The notes under the pieces are model-generated. The model was not told the origin of the DNA and did not search any database. It saw only the letters and a program-made list of their open reading frames with translations. Of a stretch of 64,000 nucleotides of DNA, positions 43,274 to 52,754 are shown in pieces; position 1 is the first letter of the stretch; every line of letters starts with the position of its first letter. Origin of the DNA: BOG-1112 sp964611335 (GTDB lineage Bacteria; Bdellovibrionota_B; Oligoflexia; Oligoflexales; Bog-1112); assembly GCA_964611335.1 (NCBI GenBank), contig CAZSXR010000001.1:310001-374000 (forward strand), given 5' to 3'. The translations under genes were made by a program, and so were the position numbers.

Positions 43274-45085
43274 ATGACTCAATATAGCATCGGTATAGAT
43301 CTGGGAACTTCGAACTCTGCACTCGCTTACTGCAAAGACGACGAAAACAGTGTCCACATTTTAGATATTCCCCAAGTTCAACGTTTGGGAGAACTTTTTA
43401 CAAGTCACACCCTTTCTTCTGCAATGTATTTGGCACCAGATAAGGAAGTGAACGAAGCAGAAGTCCGTCTTCCTTGGGAAACACAAGGCAATACGCAAAA
43501 AATAGTAGGGAATTGGGCTTTGTCTCGCGGAACTCTGTCTCCTGACAGACTGGTTCTTTCTGCTAAGTCTTGGTTGATCAATCAGTTTACCGATCCTCGT
43601 GAGGAAATTTTACCTTGGTCTTCCGATCTTTCTCAAAAAATTTCACCTCTGCATGCTCTCAGCTCTTATCTTCTCCATTTGAAAAGTGCATTTGTTCACC
43701 AATTTCCTGATGCAGCAGTTTCCAATGTGGTCATTACAATCCCGGCTTCTTTCGATGAAGCTGCTCGACAACTTGTTGTGGAAGCTGCTCAGCTTGCAGG
43801 GTTGGAAAAGCTCAGTCTTTTAGAAGAGCCTCAAGCTGCTTTTTATTCCTTCATAACAAGTCATGCAAAGACCTGGCAAAAGCAAGTACAAGCAGGGGAT
43901 TTGGTTCTCGTCTGCGACGTCGGTGGAGGAACCAGCGATTTTAGTTTGATTGCTATTCATGACCAAGATGACAGCTTAGCGCTTGAACGCATTGCTGTCG
44001 GAGATCATTTGTTACTCGGTGGAGACAACATGGATATGGCTATTGCCTACATGTTGAAAGCTGAGTTTGCAAAAAATGGAACGAACTTGGATAACTGGCA
44101 ATTTCTTTCTTTGGTAAACGAAGCACGAAGAGCCAAAGAACTTTTGCTTGCGGATGAAAAACTTAAAGAAGTTCCCATCTCTATTACAAAACGTGGCAGT
44201 AAATTGATGGCGAGCACTTTGACTCATGTCCTCACACGTTCACAGGTGGAAAGTCTGGTGCTCGATGGTTTTTTCCCCGTTGTTGGTGTGGATGAAACTT
44301 TAGAAAAAAGAACACTCGGTATTCAAGAATGGGGTCTTCCTTACGAAAGTGATCCTGCTATTACAAAACATCTTTCTGCGTTTTTAAAACGTGCATACCA
44401 AACTTTGAAAGCAAGTCCTCATTTGTCAAAATTGACAGCTCTTCCTGCGGACCGAGATTATTTGCTTCCTAACCGTATTCTTTTTAACGGTGGAGTTTTC
44501 GAAGCCCAGGTTTTGAAAGATCGTATTTTAAATATTTTAAAAACTTGGGGTGCGCAAAATTTAGAACTTCTTTCCAACCCACAACTTGCACTCGCTGTTG
44601 CCAAAGGTGCTGCTTATTTTGCGCATATTAAAAAATCAGGTAAAGGCGTACGTATTAAAGCAGGAACCGTACGTTCTTATTATATTGGACTTGAAGCCCC
44701 TCGTTTAGCAGTTCCGGGATGGAAAGCTTCGTTGAAAGCTTTGTGTGTGCTCCCTCAAGGGACTGAAGAAGGCACGCACCTTCCTCCGACTAAGAATCAA
44801 TTTGCTCTCTTGACAGGCGAATCGGTGCAGTTCCGTTTCTTCCATTCAAAACAAAGAGGAGCTGATAGTGTTGGAACTTTTGTTGAAGATGCAGAAAGTG
44901 TATTGGAAGAAAGTCCCGCTTTGAGTGTGACACTTCCGAATGCAGGTGCGAAAAAAGAACTTGTTCCTGTAACGCTCGAAGCTGCTGTGAGTGATGTTGG
45001 AACACTGCAACTTTTTATGAAGCATGTGAAGTCCGATCAAAAATGGCAGTTGGAATTTGATTTGCGGAAAAGTGAGAACGGATGA
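43274..45085 (+). CDS. Hsp70 family protein (first of two)
   Basis: A 603-aa DnaK-like protein. The actin-like ATPase core is intact: phosphate 1 IDLGTSNSAL (8-17), phosphate 2 VCDVGGGTSDFSL and an adenosine-type motif near NRILFNGGVFEAQ. After about residue 430 the sequence departs from the DnaK substrate-binding domain; there is a beta-rich stretch but no helical lid. This is the HscC/YegD-like divergent Hsp70 class. I chose the ATG at 43274, which follows AAAGAAAG. The stop overlaps the next gene's start (ATGA). Confidence 0.88.
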   Translation: MTQYSIGIDLGTSNSALAYCKDDENSVHILDIPQVQRLGELFTSHTLSSAMYLAPDKEVNEAEVRLPWETQGNTQKIVGNWALSRGTLSPDRLVLSAKSWLINQFTDPREEILPWSSDLSQKISPLHALSSYLLHLKSAFVHQFPDAAVSNVVITIPASFDEAARQLVVEAAQLAGLEKLSLLEEPQAAFYSFITSHAKTWQKQVQAGDLVLVCDVGGGTSDFSLIAIHDQDDSLALERIAVGDHLLLGGDNMDMAIAYMLKAEFAKNGTNLDNWQFLSLVNEARRAKELLLADEKLKEVPISITKRGSKLMASTLTHVLTRSQVESLVLDGFFPVVGVDETLEKRTLGIQEWGLPYESDPAITKHLSAFLKRAYQTLKASPHLSKLTALPADRDYLLPNRILFNGGVFEAQVLKDRILNILKTWGAQNLELLSNPQLALAVAKGAAYFAHIKKSGKGVRIKAGTVRSYYIGLEAPRLAVPGWKASLKALCVLPQGTEEGTHLPPTKNQFALLTGESVQFRFFHSKQRGADSVGTFVEDAESVLEESPALSVTLPNAGAKKELVPVTLEAAVSDVGTLQLFMKHVKSDQKWQLEFDLRKSENG

Positions 45086-47763
45086 GTTCCTTTCGATACA
45101 TAGTAGGCATAGACCTTGGAACTAGTTCTTGTGCGCTATCCTATGTAGATCGATATGCAGAAAATCCACAGTCGAGAAGTTTGGCCATCACCCAATGGCA
45201 TCAGCAGGGGCTTATGGAATCCCATACCCTTCCCTCTTTCTGTTACATTCCAAAATCGAAAGAAGCCGAACAGTTCAAAATTCCTTTCTCAAGTTTTTCT
45301 GAGCCTTATGTTGTAGGAATTCTTGCACAGGAACGTCTTGCGACGCATACTCACCTAGTCATTCATTCTGCAAAATCATGGTTATGTCATGGTGGTGTCG
45401 ATAGAGAAGCTAAAATACTTCCTTGGCACTCTGATGTTCTGATTGGTGAGAAACGTCTTTCTCCCGTCTTTGTTTCATCCCTCTATCTTCGGCATTTGAA
45501 AGATGTTTGGGATAAAAATATTGCGAACGGTCGAGAAGAATTTCGTCTTGATAAGCAAAAAATTATTGTAACGGTGCCAGCTTCTTTTGACGAAACAGCA
45601 AGCTTTTTGACGCTGGAAGCAAGCAAACTTGCAGGTCTTGGTCCCGATGTAACCCTCTGTGAAGAACCTCAGGCTGCCTTTCATTATTGGTTTGCACAGC
45701 ATTCGCAAACTTTGAATAAAGATGCCAACATACTTGTTGTGGATATAGGTGGTGGTACAACCGATTTCTGTCTCTTTAAAAGTTCTTGGGACGCGTCAAA
45801 AAATAATCTGAGTCTTCAAAGAGTAGCGGTCAGTGATCATATTTTGTTAGGTGGAGACAATATTGATTTGGCTCTCGCGCATTTAGCAGAGAAGAAAATG
45901 CAGGAGCAGGGTTTTGAAAAGCTGAGTGGTGAAAAATGGGCTCAGTTGGTTTTTGAATGCAGACGTTTGAAAGAAAAATCGCTGTCAGATGATTTAAGCA
46001 TTTCACGAAATTATTATGTCTCTCTATCGTTATCTTCAGGAAACAAACTTATCGCAAATACCTGTACTCTCAGTTTTACAAGCGAAGAGATTTTTCAAAC
46101 TGTACTTGAAGGTTTTTTCCCATTCTGTGACAGAGACTCAAGGCCTGAACAGAAAATCGCGTTGAAAGAGTGGGGTCTTCCTTATGCACAAGAGAGTGCG
46201 GTTTCTAAACATCTTGCAGCGTTTTTGAAGGGAAAACACGTCGACTATGTTTTGTATACAGGTGGAACTTTAGTTCCTGCTTTTCTGCGAGAACGTCTCA
46301 GCGAAATTATTGCGCGATGGCAAAACAAAGATGCAATAGTTCTCGAAAATGATGCTTTGGAATTAGCGGTTTCTCGTGGTGCAAGTATTTTCGGATACAA
46401 AATTGCACACAAAGATGAACAAGTACTTTCAGGTTATCCTCGTTCGCTTTACATCAAAGTTATGCATGCGGAAAAACAAAAACCTATGGCTCTGTGCCTG
46501 GTCCCTAAAGGCTATGATGGCACTCAAACTTTGAGAGTGAGCACACCCGGACTGCATGCTCTTCTGGGGAAACTAGCACGTTTTGAACTCTTTAGCGCTT
46601 TGGATAGACCGGAAGACAAAGCGGGATCTTTTACAGATATAGAAAGGCTCAAAGCTGTATGTGTTTTGCAAACACGTTTGGGTGAACTTTCTAAGAAGCA
46701 ATCGAAGGCAACTCCTATCTTTTTGGAAATGCGTCTTGCGGCAAGCGGGTTGTTAGAGCTTTACTGTGTTCCTGAATCTTCTCAGAACAAAGAAGTTTAC
46801 AAATTAAATTTCGCATTCACAGATCAGAATGTAGAAAGTTCCTCTTCTCTTGCTCTTCCTTTCACTCAAAAAACAAAACAAGCATTAGAATGTATAGATC
46901 GTTTCTATGGAAAAGAAAAACTACTAGTCAAACAGAATCCTATGACCTTGCCAACAGATCTGGAACAGATACTAGGTCTTCCACGCAAGGACTGGGATTT
47001 AGCAACTTTGAGATCACTATGGCCTGCTTTGAAAGAAGGTATACATAGACGCAATCGCAGCGAGCAGCACGAACTCGCTTGGCTTAATCTTGCAGGTTAT
47101 GTCTTGCGTCCAGGTTATGGTGCAGAGAATGATGCCTTGCGTTGTCGTGAACTTCAGCCTTTGTTTACTCAGGGGCCTGCGTATGCGACGAGTACAAAAG
47201 TTAAAACACAGTGGTGGATATTCTGGAGACGTATTGCAGGAGCTTTAGATAGAAACACACAGGATACTATTTTTTCTAAACTCTATCCTTTGATTAAAAA
47301 AGATGACTGCTCACCTGAAATTTTTTTGCTTCTAGGTTCGCTCGAAAGAGTGGATATGCAGAAACGTGTTGCGCTGGGCCAGTGGTTGAGTTCGGATATA
47401 GTTTCTACATCTTTGCACAGGGATCAGAAACTTTGGGCACTGACCCGTATTGCAAATCGTCTCCCTCTTTACGGGGGAGCGGAGTGCATAGTGCGTCCTC
47501 ATTTTGTGCTTCCATGGTTGGATAAATTATGGGGGTTGGATCTTAGTAAAAATAAAAATCTTGTGAATTTTTACACAAATGCCTGTCGTTTGATTGAAGA
47601 TCGTGAGTTTGATATTCCTGAAAGTTATCGTATGAAAGTGATTGAACATTTGAAAAAAGTAGGTGTGCACACAGACCTACTTCAAACTTACATTCCCCAG
47701 GACTCTCAAACTATGACTCTCCTTATGGGTGATGCCCTTCCTGTCGGTTTGCAAATCTGTTAG
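45082..47763 (+). CDS. Hsp70 family protein with C-terminal DUF3731 domain
   Basis: An 893-aa divergent Hsp70. Residues 1 to about 430 are the ATPase domain, with GIDLGTSSCAL, VVDIGGGTTDFCLF and VLYTGGTLVPAFL. A beta-rich region follows, and the last 260-300 residues form a separate helical domain with EGIHRRNRSEQHELAWLNLAGYVLRPGYG and WWIFWRRIAGAL, the DUF3731 signature. This two-part form occurs together with DUF2760 and a shorter Hsp70 in several proteobacteria. The ATG at 45082 overlaps the preceding stop, indicating translational coupling and probably a shared complex; clients are unknown. Confidence 0.88.
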   Translation: MSSFRYIVGIDLGTSSCALSYVDRYAENPQSRSLAITQWHQQGLMESHTLPSFCYIPKSKEAEQFKIPFSSFSEPYVVGILAQERLATHTHLVIHSAKSWLCHGGVDREAKILPWHSDVLIGEKRLSPVFVSSLYLRHLKDVWDKNIANGREEFRLDKQKIIVTVPASFDETASFLTLEASKLAGLGPDVTLCEEPQAAFHYWFAQHSQTLNKDANILVVDIGGGTTDFCLFKSSWDASKNNLSLQRVAVSDHILLGGDNIDLALAHLAEKKMQEQGFEKLSGEKWAQLVFECRRLKEKSLSDDLSISRNYYVSLSLSSGNKLIANTCTLSFTSEEIFQTVLEGFFPFCDRDSRPEQKIALKEWGLPYAQESAVSKHLAAFLKGKHVDYVLYTGGTLVPAFLRERLSEIIARWQNKDAIVLENDALELAVSRGASIFGYKIAHKDEQVLSGYPRSLYIKVMHAEKQKPMALCLVPKGYDGTQTLRVSTPGLHALLGKLARFELFSALDRPEDKAGSFTDIERLKAVCVLQTRLGELSKKQSKATPIFLEMRLAASGLLELYCVPESSQNKEVYKLNFAFTDQNVESSSSLALPFTQKTKQALECIDRFYGKEKLLVKQNPMTLPTDLEQILGLPRKDWDLATLRSLWPALKEGIHRRNRSEQHELAWLNLAGYVLRPGYGAENDALRCRELQPLFTQGPAYATSTKVKTQWWIFWRRIAGALDRNTQDTIFSKLYPLIKKDDCSPEIFLLLGSLERVDMQKRVALGQWLSSDIVSTSLHRDQKLWALTRIANRLPLYGGAECIVRPHFVLPWLDKLWGLDLSKNKNLVNFYTNACRLIEDREFDIPESYRMKVIEHLKKVGVHTDLLQTYIPQDSQTMTLLMGDALPVGLQIC

Positions 47764-47839
47764 TTCAGATTTAATTACAAGAGGTTATAAGCTTTTTCTC
47801 ACCTTTTCACCTATTGCTCCGATAGCATAGGGACTTGAA

Positions 47840-49582
47840 TTGTGTTTTCAGGGGCTTATGGAACCGATTCTATCGGAAAAAGCAAAAAATTTAGAAGTCC
47901 TTCTCGGAATTTATAACGAGATGGTGGGACTGAGTATTTTTACGGATTACGGTGCTTACGAAAAGATATTGAGTTTGGTTCGTACCCTTTTTCAGAAACC
48001 CGATATGATGTTAGGGATTTCCATATTCTTCCAAAAAGGAAACCGAAAGCATGAACTTATCCGATTGATGATGTCAGATCACAAATATAAAACTTCAGAC
48101 ATCAAACAGATTTATCGTGATGCCATACATTATTCCAATAAACATTATGAAGATTCGATTTACTTTCAAGCGAGAGAAAAAACATACCATCTCGTCGAAG
48201 ATCTTACAAAATTGGAAAAGAACGGAATCAATTACTGGTTGATGAGAAGGGGTATCAAGGGGATTTTAGTGATCCCTTTGAAACAGGAAAAAGAAGTTTT
48301 TGGTTTTTTAGAACTTTCATCAATTAATGAATTGAATTTGGAATCAACAGATCTAGAAAATTTAAACAAACTTATTCCTGCGTTTACAAACACCGTTTTA
48401 GGATTTTTACTTGCGTTAAAGGCGGAATTGCATGCGTTGATTCAAAAACATTTTACTGCGATTCATCCTTCAGTTGAGTGGATGTTTGAAGATTTGGCTG
48501 TTGAGTGGTTAAAGGGAGAAGACGACTCTTCGATTATATCTCCCATTTCTTTGGAAAAAATTTACTCGCTTTATGGGATGTCCGACATTCGAGGATCCTC
48601 GGATTTGAGGCGGCATGCTATTCAACAGGATTTAAAAGCGCAGATAGAACTTGCTCAACAGATCATTTTAGCTTCGAAGAAAATACAGGGTTTCGACCAA
48701 TTTGAATTTTTAAATTTTAGATTCAATGCATTTAAAGAAGTATTGGCATCGACTATTAAAGTCAGCGATGAATATTCGGTGCTTCAATTTCTTAAAGATG
48801 AATTTGAGATTTATATGGATAAGTTTAAAGATTGCAGTCCCGAAGCGGGGACATTATGTGCGCATTATATTGAAAATCTTTCAGAAACAGGATCTTTTTA
48901 TAGAAATAGAAAAAAATTCGAGGCGAGTGTGCATGATATGAACTTTGCTTTGAATACATTTCTGACGGAAGAGCAGGATCGCATGCAGGTTCTCTATCCC
49001 CATTTTTTTGAGAAACATATTACGGACGGGGTGGATCACAGTATTTACATTGGTTCAGCGATGAATTTTGGAAGAAATTTTAGCCTCTTCCATTTGAAAA
49101 GTTTAAAATTGTGGCAGTTAAAATTTCTCTGCAAAAGTGCGTTGATTGGAGAGCTTGTAAAAAAAAATCTGGGAATTCCATTAGAACTTGCACATTTGGT
49201 GGTGTCGCAAACAGATCCGGTTACGATATACTTTGATTTACAAGAGAAAAAATTCAAGGTGGAGGGTACTTACAATATTCGTTTCGAAATTGTGAAGAAA
49301 CGAATTGATAAGGCAAGGATAAAAAATACCCAGGAGCGTTTGACTCAACCGGGAACACTTGCGATTGTCTATTCTTTAGATCGAGATAGGGAAGAGTATC
49401 TGGCTTATTTCGATTTTTTAGTTCATGCAGGTTATATTAAACGAGGAGTCGGAGACTATGTTCTTGAAGATATGCAAGGGATCGAGGGGTTGCGAGCCTT
49501 ACGTGTTCAGGTCGATTTAAAAAAATTGGCAGAACAATCTAATATGGAATCTATTTTGGGGAAGCTTTATGGTAAAAAATAA
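47840..49582 (+). CDS. Large protein with GAF-like N-terminal region, partner of a response regulator
   Basis: A 580-aa protein of unknown function. The first 200 residues resemble a GAF sensor domain: a long N-terminal helix LEVLLGIYNEMVGLSIFTDYGAYEKIL, then strands including GILVIPLKQEKEVFGFLELSS. The remaining helical and beta regions match nothing I recognise, and no histidine-kinase H, N or G boxes are visible. Start choice is open: TTG 47840 has AGGGA upstream, while ATG 47858 has AGGGG only three bases away. The end overlaps the response regulator gene by 14 bases, so they are translated together and probably act in one signalling step. Confidence 0.6.
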   Translation: MCFQGLMEPILSEKAKNLEVLLGIYNEMVGLSIFTDYGAYEKILSLVRTLFQKPDMMLGISIFFQKGNRKHELIRLMMSDHKYKTSDIKQIYRDAIHYSNKHYEDSIYFQAREKTYHLVEDLTKLEKNGINYWLMRRGIKGILVIPLKQEKEVFGFLELSSINELNLESTDLENLNKLIPAFTNTVLGFLLALKAELHALIQKHFTAIHPSVEWMFEDLAVEWLKGEDDSSIISPISLEKIYSLYGMSDIRGSSDLRRHAIQQDLKAQIELAQQIILASKKIQGFDQFEFLNFRFNAFKEVLASTIKVSDEYSVLQFLKDEFEIYMDKFKDCSPEAGTLCAHYIENLSETGSFYRNRKKFEASVHDMNFALNTFLTEEQDRMQVLYPHFFEKHITDGVDHSIYIGSAMNFGRNFSLFHLKSLKLWQLKFLCKSALIGELVKKNLGIPLELAHLVVSQTDPVTIYFDLQEKKFKVEGTYNIRFEIVKKRIDKARIKNTQERLTQPGTLAIVYSLDRDREEYLAYFDFLVHAGYIKRGVGDYVLEDMQGIEGLRALRVQVDLKKLAEQSNMESILGKLYGKK

Positions 49583-49934
49583 AAAAAGACTTTTGATTGT
49601 CGATGATGAGGAAGGGATTCGGGAGAGTTTGGCTCTTGCTTTCGAAATTGAAGGCTACCCTGTCTTTTCAGCATGCGATGGAGCGGAGGCTCTAGAAAAA
49701 ATCGATTCACAAAACATAGACGTCGTTATATCCGATATCCGAATGCCAAATAAAGATGGTATTGCGATGCTCCAACAACTTCGCAAAGCCAATGCAACCA
49801 AGCCTGTAGTTCTCCTGATGTCTGCTTACACAGAATACAGTGAGCAGGACCTCAAACGCATGGGGGCAAGCATACTTCTGAGAAAGCCCATCGACCTTGA
49901 CACACTCATTGGTTTGATTGCAGATCTTGGTTGA
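49569..49934 (+). CDS. Single-domain response regulator (CheY-like)
   Basis: A 121-aa receiver domain alone. The acidic pocket D12/D13, the phospho-acceptor D56 in VVISDIRMP, the switch S85 in LLMSAY and K106 in LLRKPI are all present, so it should be phosphorylated. No output domain follows. It starts inside the preceding GAF-like gene, behind GGGGAAG. No cognate kinase is recognisable nearby. Confidence 0.92.
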   Translation: MVKNKKRLLIVDDEEGIRESLALAFEIEGYPVFSACDGAEALEKIDSQNIDVVISDIRMPNKDGIAMLQQLRKANATKPVVLLMSAYTEYSEQDLKRMGASILLRKPIDLDTLIGLIADLG

Positions 49935-50063
49935 GTTTGTCGCCATTCGACCTCGGCGGTGACTATTAATTGCTTTCTTTTGCACCTGAAGCTTCCAAGG
50001 TGTAGATATTCTATGACAGAATAGATGAGAATAATCTTTAACTTTTCATAAGAGATAAACCCT

Positions 50064-52169
50064 GTGATACGACGATTTGGAATTAGGGCTTCTTTCGTAG
50101 TGTTTGCTTCTTTTGCTCTGAGTGCGTCACTTTTTGCATTGGATTGTAAAAATGTGAGTTCACTCACCAACCTGTATTTAAAATCACACATGTCTGTTCA
50201 TAAATTCGACGAAGAGATCAGCAAACGTACCCTCAACAATTTGATCAAAGCGTGGGATCCAGGAAAAGTTTATTTTCTAAAAAAAGATGTCGAAGATATT
50301 TATGCGAAATATCAGAAGACGCTTCCCGTGATGATCAACAGAGCAGATTGTTCTGCGATTGATGATATTTTCGCAATGTACTTCAAACGTTTTGAGGAAA
50401 ATTACAACCTGGTCAAATCTTTGATTCCTATGAAACATAATTTCAAAGTCGATGAATTTTTAAATCTCGACAGAAAAACGGTAGACTATGCAAGTGACTC
50501 CAATGAGCTCAAAGAACGCTGGCGCAAACGTGTAAAGTTTCAGCACATGCAGCTTGCAAATACGATGACAGGTCCTCGTAAAGATATAGAGATTCGTACC
50601 AAATTAAACAAACGTTACGACTTACTTTTGAAAAGACATAAAGAGATCAATACGAATGATGTTTACGAAACCTTTCTCAACTCTTTTTCCACGGCTTTGG
50701 ATCCGCACACAGACTATATGTCTCCTTCACAACTTGAAGAATTCCAAATACACACGCGTCTTTATCTCGAAGGCATAGGAGCCTTGCTTCATAGTGAAGA
50801 TGGGATTACGACTATACAGAGTTTGGTTCCTGGGGGATCTGCACAGAAATCGAAGATTGTAAAAGTAGGGGATAAAATCGTTGCTGTTGCACAAGACAAA
50901 GAAGCTCCTGTCGATGTCATCGACATGGATTTAAAAGATGTGGTGAAATTGGTTCGTGGTCCTCGGGGAACCAAAGTAGCATTGACTATAAGACGTGATC
51001 GCAAGCAATTTGTTGCAGTGCTAACCCGTGAGAAAATCGACTTACCAGATCAAGCAACGAAGTCTCGTGTTTACGAGATGGAAGAAAAAGCACCGGCACC
51101 TGTTGCAGGTCAGCCAGCACAGCTTTCAAAAAAATACAAAGTTGGTTTTATAGATTTGCCTTCTTTCTACATGGACTTTGAAGCGAGAAGTGCAAAGCAG
51201 AAAAATTTCCGATCATCGACACACGATGTGGAAGAAGAATTGAAAAAGCTCAAAGCACAAAATGTAGACATCGTCGTACTCGACATTCGTTCGAATGGTG
51301 GTGGTGCTCTGGATGAAGCTATAGACCTTGCAGGTCTCTTTGTAGGTTCAGGTCCTATAGTGCAGGTGAAAAAAGGTACAGACAAACCTTATGTACACAA
51401 ATCGGAAGGAGAAGCGGTTTACACGGGACCTTTGATTGTGATGATCAATCAGCAATCAGCAAGTTCCAGTGAGATCATGGCAGGTGCTATACAAGACTAT
51501 CAAAGAGGTTTGATCGTCGGTGGAAAGCATACCTTTGGTAAGGGAACTGTACAGGTTGTGGATAATCTCGACCCTACTTTAGGCGCGATCAAAGTTACGA
51601 TTTCAAAATTCTATAGACCTTCAGGAGCGAGTACGCAGAAACGAGGAGTTCTCTCCGACATTGGTTTACCAGCAGTCAGCGATTACTATGATATAGGTGA
51701 AAAATTCTACGACTATGCTTTGGAATGGGATGAAGTTCCTGCTGCGCCATCCAAAGATTTCAAGATGACAAAAGCTTATGTTGAAAAACTCAAAATGATG
51801 AGTGAAGCACGTATTGCAAAAGATCCTGAATTTAAAAAAGTTTTCGATGCAATGAAAGAATATAAAGAAAAGGAAAAAGAACATAATCTGATCAGTTTGA
51901 AAATGGATCCTAAAAAGAAAAAAGATACCAAAGAAGACGAAGAAGAAGACGAGCTTGAACGTTCTTCGAAAGTTCCTAAGTTATCGGATGATGTACACCT
52001 ACAAGAAACTTTGCGTATAGCTGGGGATTATATTCGACTGTTGAAGAATCAAGAGCCTGTGATGTTGACCCTTCTCGATTTGGAAAAAGAAAAAGCAGAT
52101 AAGTTAAAAGCCGAAGCAGAGAAGAAGCTTAAAGCACAAAGCAGCAAAAGAACACAGTCCCAGAAGTAG
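50064..52169 (+). CDS. prc: Carboxy-terminal processing protease, Prc/Tsp type
   Basis: Periplasmic S41 protease that trims or degrades proteins from their C terminus. The 701-aa protein has a signal peptide (core FVVFASFALSASLFA), an N-terminal helical domain as in E. coli Prc (EISKRTLNNLIKAWDPGKVYFLKKD), a PDZ domain (about 230-320, with LEGIGALLHSEDGITTIQSLVPGGSA) and the S41 core. The catalytic region is INQQSASSSEIMAGA (about 463-475) with Lys493 in FGKGTVQ. A C-terminal helical domain with a Lys/Glu-rich stretch closes it. The start is GTG at 50064. It stands before the DUF4160 gene by 22 bases. Confidence 0.94.
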   Translation: MIRRFGIRASFVVFASFALSASLFALDCKNVSSLTNLYLKSHMSVHKFDEEISKRTLNNLIKAWDPGKVYFLKKDVEDIYAKYQKTLPVMINRADCSAIDDIFAMYFKRFEENYNLVKSLIPMKHNFKVDEFLNLDRKTVDYASDSNELKERWRKRVKFQHMQLANTMTGPRKDIEIRTKLNKRYDLLLKRHKEINTNDVYETFLNSFSTALDPHTDYMSPSQLEEFQIHTRLYLEGIGALLHSEDGITTIQSLVPGGSAQKSKIVKVGDKIVAVAQDKEAPVDVIDMDLKDVVKLVRGPRGTKVALTIRRDRKQFVAVLTREKIDLPDQATKSRVYEMEEKAPAPVAGQPAQLSKKYKVGFIDLPSFYMDFEARSAKQKNFRSSTHDVEEELKKLKAQNVDIVVLDIRSNGGGALDEAIDLAGLFVGSGPIVQVKKGTDKPYVHKSEGEAVYTGPLIVMINQQSASSSEIMAGAIQDYQRGLIVGGKHTFGKGTVQVVDNLDPTLGAIKVTISKFYRPSGASTQKRGVLSDIGLPAVSDYYDIGEKFYDYALEWDEVPAAPSKDFKMTKAYVEKLKMMSEARIAKDPEFKKVFDAMKEYKEKEKEHNLISLKMDPKKKKDTKEDEEEDELERSSKVPKLSDDVHLQETLRIAGDYIRLLKNQEPVMLTLLDLEKEKADKLKAEAEKKLKAQSSKRTQSQK

Positions 52170-52191
52170 ATCGATAATTAGGAGAAATTCT

Positions 52192-52458
52192 GTGCCAACA
52201 ATTTGTGAGTTTTTTGGGATTAAAATAACGATTAATTTTAATGACCACAGTCCTCCCCATTTTCATGCGCTTTATTCGGGGAAAGAGGCAATATTTGATA
52301 TTAATACACTTGGTTTGCTTCGAGGTAATATCCCTCCAAGAGTCGCGGGTATGATTGTTGAATGGGGATTAGAACATCAAGAAGAATTGAAAAAAGCATG
52401 GAAAGAGGCTATGAGTGGGAAGAATCCTTCCAAAATTCAGCCTCCAAAGGGAGCTTAA
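52192..52458 (+). CDS. DUF4160 family protein
   Basis: An 88-aa protein with the family hallmarks: MPTICEFFGIKITINFNDHSPPHFHALYSGKEAIFDI, where the H-x-PPHFH-x-x-Y segment is diagnostic. The GTG start has TAGGAG upstream. DUF4160 genes nearly always sit directly before a DUF2442 gene, as here. The pair is often listed as a possible toxin-antitoxin or mobile-accessory module, but no activity is established. Confidence 0.88.
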   Translation: MPTICEFFGIKITINFNDHSPPHFHALYSGKEAIFDINTLGLLRGNIPPRVAGMIVEWGLEHQEELKKAWKEAMSGKNPSKIQPPKGA

Positions 52459-52460
52459 AT

Positions 52461-52751
52461 ATGGAACTCATGAAAGTATTGAGTGCAAATTACATTTCAA
52501 ACTATGTGTTGGAGATTGCTTTCAACAATGGATGTACATTGAGTTGTAATTTAGAAGAGCTGGTGAATAGCCAAGGTGTTTTTCAAACTCTCAAAGAAAT
52601 ATCTTTATTTAAAAAATTTAGAATTGAAAATGGAGTCATAGAATGGGCGGGTGATATAGATATAGCTCCTGAGTATCTTTACAAAATTGGCAGTCCTTTA
52701 AAAAGTTCTAAAAAGCTTCCTGAACCGGATTATGTGCATTGGGCTGCTTAG
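52461..52751 (+). CDS. DUF2442 family protein
   Basis: A 96-aa protein: ISNYVLEIAFNNGCTLSCNLEELV, then a helix and VIEWAGDIDIAPEYLYKIGS. WAGDIDIAPEYLY is the DUF2442 landmark, where most members have W-x-x-x-x-D-x-x-P-E-x-L. It begins two bases after the DUF4160 stop, with AGGGAGC upstream. It is the second half of the DUF4160-DUF2442 pair. It ends three bases from the convergent lipoprotein gene. Confidence 0.85.
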   Translation: MELMKVLSANYISNYVLEIAFNNGCTLSCNLEELVNSQGVFQTLKEISLFKKFRIENGVIEWAGDIDIAPEYLYKIGSPLKSSKKLPEPDYVHWAA

Positions 52752-52754
52752 AAT

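Noticed and set aside
49569..49934. A complete two-component system with the preceding gene as kinase
   Set aside because: The 580-aa partner has no H, N, D/F or G box, so it is not a recognisable histidine kinase.
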